Part shown: piece by piece, positions 51,401 to 60,199 of the stretch
How positions within the stretch are numbered: position 1 is the first letter of the stretch
How the letters are laid out: every line of letters starts with the position of its first letter
Assembly (NCBI GenBank): GCA_014607495.2
Contig: CP053172.1
Coordinates: forward strand, 5,780,888 to 5,844,887
Direction: 5' to 3'
Origin: Carposina sasakii
Lineage: Eukaryota; Arthropoda; Insecta; Lepidoptera; Carposinidae
DNA length: 64,000 bases
Made by a program: the position numbers and the translations under genes
Notes under the pieces: model-generated
What the model was told of the DNA's origin: nothing
Seen by the model: the letters and a program-made list of their open reading frames with translations, nothing else
Databases searched by the model: none

Positions 51401-54190
51401 ATAAGAATTTCCCGATATTCCCACGGGAAGGCGACCAACGGGAATTTAATATTTTTTACGAAAACCGCTATACATATGAAGCTGAAATCGGGCATATATG
51501 TTCATTGGGGACAACGAGGAAGGACTAAAAACGGATTTCCCGAAATTCCCACGGGAAGGGGAATAACGGGAATTCATAATTTTTACGAGAACCGCTATAC
51601 ATATGAAGCTGAAATCGGGCATATATGTTCATTGGGGACAACGAGGAAGGACTAAAAACGGATTTCCCGAAATTCCCAAGGGAAGGGGACAAATGGGAAT
51701 TCAAACGGATTTCCCGATATTCCCACGGGAAGGGGACAAACGGGAATTCATTTTTTTTACGACAACTGCGATACATATGAATTTGAAATTGGACCTGTAT
51801 GTTCATTAGGGACTGCGAGGGAGCACTAAGAACGGATTTCCCGAAATTCCTATGGGAAGGGGAGTTACGGGAATTTAATTTTTTTACGAAAACAGCTATT
51901 TATACGAAGCTGAAATCGGATTAGGGCTACAAGGAAGCTCTAAGAACGGATTTCCCGAAATTCCCACGGGAAGGGGACCAACGGGAGTTCCAAATTTAAA
52001 CGAAAACCGCTGTACCTACATATAAAGTTGTATCTATGTATTGATATGTACCGAAGCGAAGCGAGGGCGGGCCACTATGTATAATAAATAAATAAAATAA
52101 ATAAATCCTATAAAGTTATCTGTTATTTAAAAACAATGTCTTAGTGCAGCTGCCGGTCAATAACAAAGAAATAATTTATCAAAACGTGTCTAACGAGCCA
52201 AAGATTTGTGTGGATGGTGAAAAGGGAAGCGCTTCTGGCCCCCACCGGGCCACTAGTTATTCTTTGGCCCGCGTACATATTCCAATGCGGTGCGGTGTCG
52301 GCAGACTACAATAACACCACCCTATGTCTGCCCGTGGGTATCGTGAGAGGGAGGTAGGCAGCAGCACCTCCCGTGTTGGCAACATAGTCCGAAAAACACT
52401 GCGGTCACCAACCCGCCTGCCCAGCGTGGTGACTATGGGAAAATACCCCTGTGGCTGTAGCCTTGTGGCGTGCTCTGGGGGAGGCCTACGTCCAGCAGTA
52501 GACGCGAATAGGTTTTGTGATCATTATCATCATCTTCCTGTCCTAATCTCTTTATTTATGTGGTCGGCGCAATATGGTTTCTTTTGAAACGCACATTGAC
52601 AAAGATTTGGCATTTGTTTAACGTCCGGCTGCCTGCCTGACGCCAAGCCTCCTCGATGACTAATTTATTGTGTGACTAATGTATTCCAAACATTGTGAGA
52701 AACATCGATATCGCGTTCTAGGATTTGCATTGGATTGTGGTTCTATCTTGCATCCGATAGATGGCTCTGCTACAGATATACTCATAACCTGCGCACCTCC
52801 AAACAAGACGAGAGAAGAAAAAAATCCGCAATAACCGAGATCTATTCTTGTTATAGGGAAGAGACGAAGGAAGCGAAAGCGGAAAAATGTGGGAAGCGCG
52901 ACGCCCGAGCGGAAACTGCATCGAGTCAACCTGACTAACATTCTCAAGTACTCAAACGCGAGTCCGTTCCGAGACAAGACGTCCCGCGGCTTCTGCTGCC
53001 TTTACTGCTCGAAATACTTCCGCAATATCAACGAGTTGCGAGCCCATGTCGCTCAAGACGACGAGAAAGCTAAGATACACGCCATGATTGACTACAAACT
53101 TAGTTACAACCCTATCAAAGTCGATATAACGTACCTTACTTGCAACCTTTGCGATACAGAGATGCAGGATTTGGCGGAGTTTAAAACGCATTTAGTGGAC
53201 GTGCATGGCGTGGTGATACACAAGCATATTAAAGATATAATATTACCGTTTCGCTTGGAAGACGGAAATAGTTTTGAGTGCGTAATCTGTTCAGTTTCCC
53301 ACGTGTCTTTTAAGAATCTCTATTTGCATATGAGCACGCATTATAACAACTATTTCTGCGACAGTTGCGGCACGGCGTATATAACGATCGCGGCAATGCG
53401 AAAGCATGGAAAAACGCATTACCAGGGTAATTTTCAGTGCGATTTCTGCGAGAAAATATTCTCGTCGTTCACTAAGAAAAAGTATCACGAGAAAGGGGCG
53501 CATACGGGGGCGGGTTGGTTAAGAAACAAATGTCCGCATTGCCCCGAGATTTTCGTCAGCTACTACGATCGAAGCGAGCATCTGAGCACAGTACACAATG
53601 AAAAACGTGTGCTATACAACTGCAACGCCTGCAACAAGATATATAAAAAGAAATTCGAGTTGAATAGGCACATCAAACACCATCATTTGCAGCAACGCAA
53701 CTATCTTTGCGACGTTTGCAACGCGAAATTTTTCTCGAAGCGCGGACTGTCTGAACATTTGACCAATCACAATGCGGGCAGGAGATTTACTTGCGACGTT
53801 TGCGGGCTCAACTTCAATACGCCGCGGAGTCTACGGGATCACATCAAGGGGCACAATGAGAGGACAAGATTCGAGTGCGAGCTTTGCAAGAAAGTTTTCA
53901 TGTTGAAGAACAGCCTGAAAAAACATATGACAGTTCATCAGAATGATTTGGAGATTTTCAAGGAGTTTGATGATGTGAGGCATCTGATCGATGAAAGGGA
54001 GATGACGTTGAAGGAGATAAGAGAAGAATCTAGGAGGAAAGCTCAAGAGGAAGCTAAGGAACAGATAGAGTTCAAGCATTTGCCCGCAGAGCAGATTGAA
54101 TACAGAGAATTGGCGAAGGATAAAGAATTAAATGATTTAGCTAAGGATCAAATTGAGCTGTTTGAGGTTGAACAGAGTATGTTAAGCTAG
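39335..54190 (+). CDS. Gene D: ZAD-C2H2 zinc-finger protein, 601 aa (5 exons)
   Basis: Join: 39335-39472, 40394-40544, 42258-42350, 43620-43709, 52857-54190 (1806 bases, 601 residues). ZAD: CRCCASEGTFKD, EIYADMLKECFDIT, VCEVC and RNFKRQV. Linker cassettes carry VKME in an acidic exon and IKRE in an exon ending KAKRRAKTTAKKKE. The last exon opens with the nuclear-localisation-like KRRRKRKRK, then the family motif NILKYSNASPF and ten fingers; the first lacks a regular second His. Unlike B and C it has a 75-residue charged tail (IREESRRKAQEEAKEQIEF), predicted coiled coil. Likely a nuclear DNA-binding regulator that may dimerise through both ZAD and tail. The last intron is 9.1 kb, almost all repeats. 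Confidence 0.9.
39890..40190. repeat. Decayed Helitron-type sequence
   Basis: ACTAGCTGTTGCCCTCGACT followed by TTGTCCAGTGGACTAC resembles the reverse complement of a Helitron 3' end. The other end is not identifiable. Confidence 0.35.
40394..40544 (+). CDS. Gene D exon 2 (ZAD second half)
   Basis: Acceptor CATCCACAG, donor GTGAGG, 151 bases, phase 0 in and phase 1 out. LSAQEGLSGVCEVCVTQLRN supplies the second zinc pair. Confidence 0.88.
40757..40905 (+). mobile_element. LINE 3' end, short copy of the 20818 family
   Basis: GTGGGAAGGCCACCCGCGAG to AACAGTGGACTTCTCAGGGC. Only the last 150 bases are present, typical of 5' truncation. Confidence 0.7.
41640..42150. repeat. Unclassified block with TAGCACGCTA-type motifs
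   Basis: AGCACGCTATTTTCAATGG near 41707, ATAGCACGCTAGAAAATTAT near 42106 and CTAGCGTGCTAAG near 42138 suggest a transposon-like unit, but the ends could not be fixed. The ORF through it looks fortuitous. Confidence 0.35.
42258..42350 (+). CDS. Gene D micro-exon 3 (VKME cassette)
   Basis: Acceptor TTGTTCCGCCAG, donor GTAAGA, 93 bases, phase 1-1. Encodes PHSLLVKMEVQAEGHSESEP and a very acidic end (DDVDDEDYTP). Confidence 0.8.
42357..42571 (-). mobile_element. LINE 3' end (family L6)
   Basis: CTATTGCAGTCCACTGCTGG, GGCCTCCCCCAGGGCACG, then GGTTGGTGACCGCAGTGTGA. Same family: 52320-52540 (+), 55950-56113 (+), 62130-62345 (-), 63175-63287 (+). It begins only 6 bases after the exon donor. Confidence 0.65.
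42600..42735 (+). repeat. Another LINE 3' fragment
   Basis: GGAAGACCTGGGAGAAGATG to GGGGGAGGCCTTTGCCCAGC and AGTGGGACATGG, a typical terminal -GEAFAQQWD coding end. Very short. Confidence 0.5.
42898..43469 (-). mobile_element. Foldback element M7, 572 bp, 12-bp TSD
   Basis: Long inverted arms, from CACTATGGGT...CACCGGGCCC on the left to the matching CCATAGTG on the right, enclose an inner palindrome around GGCATCCTCAGGATTATAG. A single-stranded tail ATGAAATTGTATTAGGCGTT lies outside the arms. Flanked by exact CCACTAGTTATT at 42886-42897 and 43470-43481. The empty target is visible at about 52250-52275. Confidence 0.85.
43620..43709 (+). CDS. Gene D micro-exon 4 (IKRE cassette, basic end)
   Basis: Acceptor TATTTTCCAG, donor GTGAGT, 90 bases, phase 1-1. 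FKEVPVIKREASEEPKAKRR then KTTAKKKE: SUMO consensus plus a nuclear-localisation-like tract. Confidence 0.82.
44020..44105. repeat. Dispersed repeat e, short
   Basis: GTGGCACCATGTGGTTCTAT to ACCCCGTAAGGGATAAAGGC and GTGATTATATG. Confidence 0.55.
44417..44710. repeat. Dispersed repeat g
   Basis: TTCTTCCGCGCGGAATTTAT, GAGGTCAGTACCGCGGTGGT and GAGGGAGATACAAAATTATA, aligned with 14455-14745. Confidence 0.5.
45533..46073. mobile_element. MITE M1 split by a second element
   Basis: Left half ATTCCGGCAGTCACACTAAA (45536-45606), right half TTAAGTGTGACTGCCGGAAT (46014-46073). The unbroken copy at 13559 shows AAAGGACAGGTAGGAC across the join. Confidence 0.75.
45607..46013. mobile_element. Nested TIR element rich in TATCG motifs, 407 bp
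   Basis: Ends CAGCCCGGCTAGCACG and CGTGCTAGCCCGGCTG. It contains one exact TATCGATA (45653-45660) and at least three TATCGTAT. No ORF of note and no clear target duplication. Confidence 0.65.
46395..46755. repeat. Two repeat e fragments
   Basis: 46395-46470 in one orientation and 46540-46755 as a rearranged copy starting CATACATACTTACGGGATAG and ending AGAAGTGGCACCATGTGGTT. Confidence 0.5.
47123..47546. mobile_element. MITE family M9
   Basis: CATGAAGAAGGTATAAAAGA and a matching CTATTATTTCTTCATG. The interior has GCATGACGTCGTGATAGGGG. It is about 90% like 61578-62019 by eye. Confidence 0.7.
48175..48878. mobile_element. hAT-like element, inverted copy of 30133, 8-bp TSD
   Basis: Ends CAGTGGCGGCTT and GAGCCGCCAGTG; flanks CTGTAGGG (48167-48174) and CTGTAGAG (48879-48886). 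Carries a Helitron at 48580-48808 that the other copy lacks. Confidence 0.8.
48580..48808 (-). mobile_element. Small Helitron, 229 bp
   Basis: Minus strand: A|TCCCAACTAATATTATAAA ... GTCGTGGGCGGCTGCTAG|T. Comparison with the empty site in 30133-30827 supports an insertion without target duplication. Confidence 0.8.
49093..49265. mobile_element. MITE family M6
   Basis: GCGATTACCTAATTTGTAAT and GTTAGGTAATAAGGGGG, with the inner GCGATAGCGAAAATTGTACA pairing. Confidence 0.7.
49270..49391 (+). mobile_element. Helitron 3' end
   Basis: GGGCTACTTTTTATCCGGGA, then TTTACGCGGACTGTCCGCTAG at the end. Joined directly to the 5' end of the next Helitron. Confidence 0.6.
49392..50187 (+). mobile_element. 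Helitron with internal minisatellite, 796 bp
   Basis: Starts TCTACACTAATATTATAAAG and ends AGTCGCGGGCGTCCACTAG|T. Five copies of a unit of about 125 bp (GGATTTCCCGAAATTCCCAC marks each) fill 49495-50100. No Rep/helicase, so non-autonomous. Confidence 0.75.
50213..50441. mobile_element. MITE family M8, 229 bp
   Basis: Inverted ends AGGGTCTCCCCCACATTTAT and ATAAATGTGGGGAGACCCT, continuing over CGACGCGGAAT. GC-rich centre with CGTCGCGTCACGTCGCGTCG. Single copy. Confidence 0.75.
50470..50730. repeat. Dispersed repeat e, near full
   Basis: GCTGCTCTGGGAGTGAAAAA through TTCTCTTCCCGGGCATACTG to ATAAAGGCGTGATTATATGT. Confidence 0.65.
50868..51105. repeat. Dispersed repeat e, inverted partner
   Basis: CATACATACATATAATCGCC to GCCCGGGAAGAGAAGCAGCT, the opposite orientation to 50470-50730 and 140 bases away. 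Confidence 0.65.
51271..52090 (+). mobile_element. Second minisatellite Helitron
   Basis: Starts TCTATACTAATATTATAAAG, with the same first 130 bases as 49392, then five to six variant units, one shortened near 51716. The 3' end (GCGAAGCGAGGGCGGGCCAC) is degraded and lacks CTAG. Confidence 0.6.
52320..52540 (+). mobile_element. LINE 3' end (family L6)
   Basis: CGGTCACCAACCCGCCTGCC, GGGGGAGGCCTACGTCCAGC and a final ATCATTATCATCATC. Confidence 0.6.
52857..54190 (+). CDS. Gene D exon 5: ten fingers and charged tail
   Basis: Acceptor CTTGTTATAG, phase 1 entry, 444 codons plus TAG. The true start of this exon is upstream of any in-frame ATG: KRRRKRKRK precedes VGSATPERKLHRV. Fingers run from CLYCSKYFRNINELRAH (first, irregular) to CELCKKVFMLKNSLKKH. 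After residue 360 of the exon come Lys/Glu-rich heptads without fingers. Confidence 0.92.
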
Positions 54191-54321
54191 AATTTAAATG
54201 ATTAGGTTACACGCTCACTAAATTTCATTACTTTACAATATTTGTGACACCCGTAGTAAATGTGCGAAATTATAACAGCGGAATCGCAGTAATTTCGCCA
54301 AATTTTTTCAGTATAATGTCT

Positions 54322-54504
54322 CCGCCCCTTGATTACGTAACTTGCAATAGCAGAGCCGAAGCAATGCGATAGTGAAAATTGAGAATGTGTGTGCTTGGGC
54401 GAGGTGCGGGGCGCGGGAGGTCTCCGAGCGCTCGTTGCACACACTCGAGATTATCGCGATCGCGCGGCTTCGGCTTTGCTATTGCAAATTAGGGAATCAG
54501 GGGG
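54322..54504. mobile_element. MITE family M6, GC-rich variant
   Basis: CCCCTTGATTACGTAACTTG and GCAAATTAGGGAATCAGGGG, with a GC-rich centre (GGTGCGGGGCGCGGGAGGTC). Confidence 0.65.
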
Positions 54505-54698
54505 TCGGCCTTATTTCGATCTTTGCGGCCATAAAAGTTGTATTAAGCTGAGATAAGAAAGTCTCAGAGATTTATGTAATCAGTTGGTTTATTTTAGGTA
54601 TATGTTGCGTTATGTTTATGATTATGCGTTTCAATATATTACGAAGGTGTATTTTATTATATACTCTTGTTATGTTACAAGTGTTTTGAAAATAATAT

Positions 54699-55068
54699 AC
54701 AGGGTTAATTTTAAAATATCAATAACCTCGCAGGGTTAGATAGCTAAAATCGTAAACAATAACATTTCTTCTACGAGTTTTATCATAACTCAATACATTA
54801 ATTTAAAATGATTTTCCAAGCTTTTATTGTACTGTCGTGACATTTGTAAGTCTATGTTCCATTCGTAGGTATACGAAAAGGTTGACGCCCGCGATCGCGC
54901 GCGCCTCAGTATTATGTACAGACTTAAGAACATTCAGAGGTAATATTAAATTGATATTTATATTTGTATGAAAACAAAATGTGACAAATCAAAACTCGTA
55001 GAACAAATGTTGTTGTTTATGATGGTAGCTACCTAGCGAGGTTATTGATGTTTTAAAATTAACCCCGT
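54699..55068. mobile_element. MITE family M4, uninterrupted
   Basis: ACAGGGTTAATTTTAAAATA and AAAATTAACCCCGT. Inner segment GACGCCCGCGATCGCGCGCG. Reverse orientation relative to 20317-20805. Confidence 0.8.
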
Positions 55069-55260
55069 ATACATTTGACACGATTTTTTAAACTAGAAAA
55101 TTAATATTGTTCATGTAAATCCTCATCATACAATATATATTTTTGATAGATAGTTGTTTAAAATTGCATTTATCTTTGTACTCAAAGTACGGACGCGACT
55201 TACGAATAATTTCGGTCAATGACCCCTTATTATCCGTCTCCGTACTCGCACATAAATGAT

Positions 55261-55660
55261 AGCCAGCGGTGATAGCCTAGTGATTTAAATACGCGCCTTG
55301 CAATCGGGGGATATAATTAAAAAAAAAAAAATATTTTCAAAGTCCATAGTTACATTAGTATGATTGACTTATAAACTATGTTAGTAATGAGCAGGGTAGT
55401 ATAATAATATAAATTTAGCTTAGGGCAGGGCAGTATATGGGCAGGTTCTCCCACCATCCTTAGCCCCCCTAGCATGACCCTATATATCGAGGGAGCCCTA
55501 ACAAAGCCCTAAATGCGTTATTGTATTGGATACGCAGGCAGAGCAGTAAATTGCCTTTTCTACGCCCTGTGCGAGCGTCTATAACTGCGCTCTATTTAGT
55601 CCTGCCTGGTCTGGTCAAGTGACCATTCTTGTGCCCCCCCCAGAGTCTACGCCCTGTGCC
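55261..55660. repeat. SINE c head and unclassified GC-richer repeat
   Basis: 55261-55318 is the A-box end of SINE c (GGTGATAGCCTAGTGATTTA). Positions 55530-55620 (ATTGCCTTTTCTACGCCCTG) match 42800-42850. No coding sequence. Confidence 0.45.
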
Positions 55661-55949
55661 TGGGCACCGGTGGCACCGCTCTATTTACGGCACTGTACGC
55701 AGGGCGCTAGAAGCCCCAAATTCGCGCGGGTCCAATGCTGATACTATACATTTAAACCTTCCTTTTGCATCACTATCTATTTTTTAAAAAACTGCATCCG
55801 TTGCGTAGTTTGAAAGAAAGTTTGAAAGCTGAGGGATTCAGCTTTGTTTACCGAGATTTGGCTAGTGAATAGCTATCGGGATGAAAAAATAACGTTGCCA
55901 AAAATGTAATCTAAAAAGAGATGGTAAAATTCGTCATCTAAGTTAATTG

Positions 55950-56113
55950 AGGGTTTCCGGGAGGATGGTAGTTGGTAGCAGCGCAAGCGCATGACACTGC
56001 GGTCATCAACCCGCCTGCCCAGCGTGGTGACTATGGGCAAATAGCCCCCACGGCAGTCTTGTGGCGTGCCCTGGGGGAGGCCTACGTCCAGCAGTGAACT
56101 GCAACAGGCTGAT
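55950..56113 (+). mobile_element. LINE 3' end (family L6)
   Basis: CATCAACCCGCCTGCCCAGC to GAGGCCTACGTCCAGCAGTG. Confidence 0.6.
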
Positions 56114-56125
56114 AAATAAATAAAT

Positions 56126-56448
56126 AAATTTTACACACTACACAACACATTAACCTAGTCCCACATTAAGATCCCTAAAGTCTTGTGTCGTGGGTACTCA
56201 GTAACGGTATATAAATAAAATTATTAATAAAGAAAATGGAAAAAATTCTTCACCTGAGTGGGAATCGAACCCACGACCACTGCAAACCATAAATACATTG
56301 ATAAGTATAGAAACATCCGTGACTCGGACACAAACATCGATATTCATCATATCAATGTTTGCACCTACCGGTATTCGAACCCAGGATAGGCCATAGGTGG
56401 CGTCGCAGGCAGGGTCACTACCTACTAGCTAGACCAATCGGCCGTCAA
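56126..56448 (-). mobile_element. SINE a interrupted by SINE b fragment
   Basis: SINE a 56126-56218 and 56284-56448. Between them, 56219-56283 is the 3' half of SINE b on the minus strand (GTGGGAATCGAACCCACGAC). AAATA occurs at both joints. Confidence 0.7.
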
Positions 56449-56746
56449 TTGACCCGATAGCTCAGTTGGTTAGAGCGGAAGCACGGTTTGTGAGAGGTCG
56501 TGACTTTTTACAGGTTTGTGGTGCCTAAATAATAACATACTACAGGGTTCACTGAGTCTATATTAAAATCCAAGTATAAGTTACAATTTGGGTTAGCTAA
56601 CTACTAACGCGACCAGTGTGGAGGGAGCGAGGTATAGGGAACAACTGGGCTGACCGCGGCAAGACTATTGCAGCTCTTGCCGCGCTGCTAAAACGCTGAT
56701 TCCTATTTAGGAATCATGTGTCCCTACAAATTCAAATCCCACTCGG

Positions 56747-56747
<1 letters not shown>
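56449..56747 (+). mobile_element. SINE b interrupted by about 225 bp
   Basis: GACCCGATAGCTCAGTTGG to GGTCGTGAC (56505), then foreign sequence, then TTCAAATCCCACTCGGGTGA from about 56729. It lies head-to-head with SINE a and runs into the TA repeat. Confidence 0.6.

Positions 56748-56817
<70 letters not shown>
56748..56817. repeat. TA microsatellite, left part
   Basis: About 70 bases of alternating TA end exactly at the transposon terminus and continue on its other side at 60722-60779. Confidence 0.95.
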
Positions 56818-56819
<2 letters not shown>

Positions 56820-57142
56820 GTGGCCTGGTGCTAATAGGGCCAATATCAATTATCATTGTTTTCCGTAATGAGCGTTTTAACAATGCATCAGCATTAATAG
56901 TTATAATTAACATGTTATATTGTAGTATAACAAAAATATTTTACTATTATTAGATTTATGTTTTTAAGTAGATTTATGACTTAAATTCTAATATAAGATA
57001 TAAATGGTATTTTGGAAAATATTAACGACTTTAGCCTTTTTAGCACTTATGATAATTATTATGTTAGTTCCTAATTATGTATAATATTAAAAAGGCCAAT
57101 GTTGTTTTTCTAAGAAATTTTATTATAGAGTTTACAATATTT

Positions 57143-59172
57143 TTAATTTTCTTCATCAGAACATGACACAATATCTTCCATTTCGGGGCCAGTCTCCAAA
57201 GACTCATAAAATGGACGGCTGGATGGTTGAAGGTACTCCAGAAATGATTGCAGGTCTCTGACCTTTGGTGCAGGGAGTTTAATAGGTCTCTGATTTAGGG
57301 GCATGAGAGGTGCCACTGGTGCAGTATCTTCTGATAGTGAACGTGTCATATTTCGGTTTCTTTTTACACTTAGCACTTTGAATAATTCTTCACTATCATC
57401 AAATGAGTATTTGTAGTATAATACCCCTGGATCTACTTTTCTACACTGTATCCATTTTATTTTATTCCAATTTACCTTTTCTTTCACTGAATTTATTTTT
57501 CGGTGTATGTATTGTGAAGTGAGCAGTTTTTGGAAGTTGTAGAACTGTGACTGTTGCATTTCTACAACATTTATTTTTGGGTTCCTATGGACTGTTCTGA
57601 TTAGGTTTGCCCAGTCTTTTGGTAATTCTATTTTCATTGCAGTTTTTTTTTTAGCTTTTTCTATAGCAGCATGTATAGTGTCTGCTTCCATATGTGTGTG
57701 GCCAGGTTCTAGAAACTTAAGGTTTATAATGCTTGGCGAGTTGATAGAGTTTTCTATAAAATACAAGATCATAATAGCAACATAAATATTTCGATTCTGT
57801 CCTGGGCAGCTGTCACTATACATGTTAATTTCGTCCAAGTTATTAGGTAGGGTGTTCAGATGGTGATATAAACAAGAAGCTATCTCTTGTCCTCCTCTAC
57901 CAGCAATTGTTTCATCCCATAATAAACAATATGCATCAGCTGATGATTGTGATACTCTATAAATTGTTAAGTTCAGGGTCCATAATTGTCGCTTATAAAA
58001 ACTGAACCCTGCTGTTAAATAAGGTGTTGGAAGACACTTCTGTAAGTCAAAAGACAGTGTTATAACTTTGTCATTTACTTTAGCTTTTTCATTGTCTCTT
58101 CTTTTCTCAGCATATGAAGACTCATACAGCTTTTCATGATCATATCTTTCTGCCTCTATTTCTTGTTTCTTTTCTAAGTTAGGCTCCACTTCCAACTGCA
58201 ATTTAAATTTGTCACATTTTCCACAAGTGTCATTTTTCGGTTTTTTAAATGTCAAATTAAACTCTTCCACAAAAACTTTCCTGTAGTAGCTCTCTTTAAC
58301 GGGGGTATGCCCATTTTCATTACAATGCGTGACATATAGGCGATACATTAATGCAATAGAAAGATCACCATTTAAATATTTTTTTTGGGTATGAGACCTA
58401 GAATAGTGGCTTTCATAAGCTGGAAACATTTTAATATGCTCTTTTACTTCTATCTTACTGGCCTCGCTAATTCTCTTCTGTTTTTGGTGCCTTCCTCGCT
58501 GATCATTAGAAAGTATCCCTACCTCTGAGTTCCTTTTTTTCTCAACAATTACTCTTACTTTTTTCAATGACAATGATAATGTGCTAAGGAACATAGTTTG
58601 ACATACTTCAGTTCTAGTTTCACTTGGATTAGTGAAGAAGTATTTTCGGCTCCATTGGCGTCTACTCAACCCATTGACAACCTTAGTCGACTTTTTTGGA
58701 AATTCTTCAATTAAGCTTGCTATATACTGTGATTGACTTTCTGCACTTAAATCATACAACTCGTCAAATATCTTTTGTCTCAGATATTCAGGGAACTTAT
58801 CAGCACATTTTTTTTTGCAACTGCAAGAAGGCCCAAGTTGTTTGGCCGGTTTTAGGGTACCTTTGCATGATGTATAACTTCTGCCATGAGTCCTATTCTC
58901 CTTTCTAACATTTCTTCTCCATAATTTAGGATTCCTTTTTCTTTTTCTTGTCAACTGAGTTGGACTCTCATGAACAGTAATAGCAGAGGCAATATTTGAG
59001 ACATTATTCAACTGTGAAGATAAACTTTCAGTACTGGCAGCTGGAGGTTCTTCATTATCTGATGAAGAACTGCTAGACTCATAAGAATCAGGTATATACT
59101 CATCCGAACTGTCACAAGATAACTCTAAGTCATGTAGTAGCATGCTTCGGTTTTGTAATTCTTGTAGAACAC
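57143..59172 (-). CDS. Transposase exon 4 (catalytic part)
   Basis: Acceptor TTAATTTACAG, phase 1 entry. VLQELQNRS precedes the internal ATG 59143. Holds all cysteine and putative catalytic segments, ends IVSCSDEEN. Confidence 0.88.
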
Positions 59173-60011
59173 CTGTAAATTAAAAAGAAGGTATAAAAAT
59201 CATTATTAGATTGTACCTACTTACTATTTTTGGTATTAATATTTTCATGTTGAATGAAAAGATATTTTTATCTCACTGTCATCATTTGACCATCCTTCCT
59301 GTTCCATAGATGTGTGAATAGGTTAAGTGTGATCGGTGTCCAGAATATTAGGCATACAATCATTAGCATAAAAAATCAGAAAATGAAACTTGACCGATAA
59401 TAACTCCCTGTAATAAAAAATACAATTATAGAAACTTACCATCATTCAGCTGGTCACTAGAATATGTAACTGTTGGCATTATTGATTTCTCTTCCATATT
59501 ACATCCTTGCTCAAACCGACAACCTACAATTAAAATACACAATAATTAGGTACACTCATCTAAGCAACTATATATCTAAAACCTGTAACAATAATAAACA
59601 TCTGATCCCTAAGTCGGACAGTCAGTTTATAATAGGTATTTTTCCATTCATGAAGACTAAGATAAGTATTTTACAAACCTTCGATACTTGAATTTGGTAC
59701 TGGATCCACTTGTGGCCGATTTAATTCACAACTATCACCATAACACTGCTGATCTTTTGCTGATGATGCTGTGTTTAATGGCGTGAACGATTCATCTTCG
59801 GCACGATGTTCTTGCACAGATTGACCTACAATTTACAATATAACTTATAATTTAACATATTTTCACGTAAAAAAGCAAGGGAGGACACTTATAAAACTGA
59901 AATCTTACCGTTATTATCAGATTCTTCTTCGTCAGTATCTTCAACAAGCTTAAGTAATTGCAACATTTTCACACTTCGGTTATCTTTAAAATATCTTTGC
60001 GATCGATTCAT
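57143..60011 (-). CDS. Transposase of unassigned DDE-like family, about 787 aa (4 exons)
   Basis: Minus-strand join: 60011-59909, 59825-59679, 59523-59440, 59172-57143. All junctions are phase 1 with GT/AG sites, and the total encodes 787 residues. The N-terminal exons are acidic. The main exon then shows a basic KRKRNPKLWRRNVRKENRT, a cysteine cluster SCSCKKKC, a second CGKCDKF pair, and three segments placed like an RNase-H-fold catalytic triad: ITLSFDLQKCLPTP (D), INMYSDSCPGQNRN (D) and LEPGHTHMEADTIHAAIE (E/D). I recall similar uncharacterised arthropod proteins with DUF-type transposase domains; Sola-like is one possibility. Nuclear cut-and-paste activity is inferred from the flanking TIRs. 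No stop or frameshift was seen. Confidence 0.85.
59440..59523 (-). CDS. Transposase exon 3
   Basis: 84 bases, acceptor TTTAATTGTAG, donor GTAAGT, phase 1-1: CRFEQGCNMEEKSIMPTVTY then SSDQLND. Confidence 0.75.
59679..59825 (-). CDS. Transposase exon 2
   Basis: 147 bases, acceptor TAAATTGTAG, donor GTTTGT, phase 1-1. Acidic, Ser/Gln-rich: QSVQEHRAEDESFTPLNTAS and so on. Confidence 0.75.
59909..60011 (-). CDS. Transposase exon 1
   Basis: ATG at 60011-60009; MNRSQRYFKDNRSVKMLQLL ... DTDEEESDNN, donor GTAAGA, phase 1 exit. Confidence 0.78.
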
Positions 60012-60199
60012 GGTAAGAAGCAATTACAAGTAAACGACAAAAGAAAAGATTATTATTCAAATAAACATAAAAAGCAATATTTTATCACGCTAAACATCAA
60101 TTTATCGCGGCTAAATTGTCAAATAAACAATTGTGACGGTGACTGACGTTTGACTTTGACACGCAGGACCACAGATTATACAGCCAAAAATGTCGTTTC

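Noticed and set aside
56747..56953. Open frames through TA and GT repeats (also 34777-35101, 62345-62551)
   Set aside because: The peptides are simple repeats of Tyr-Ile or Cys-Val; they are artefacts of microsatellites.
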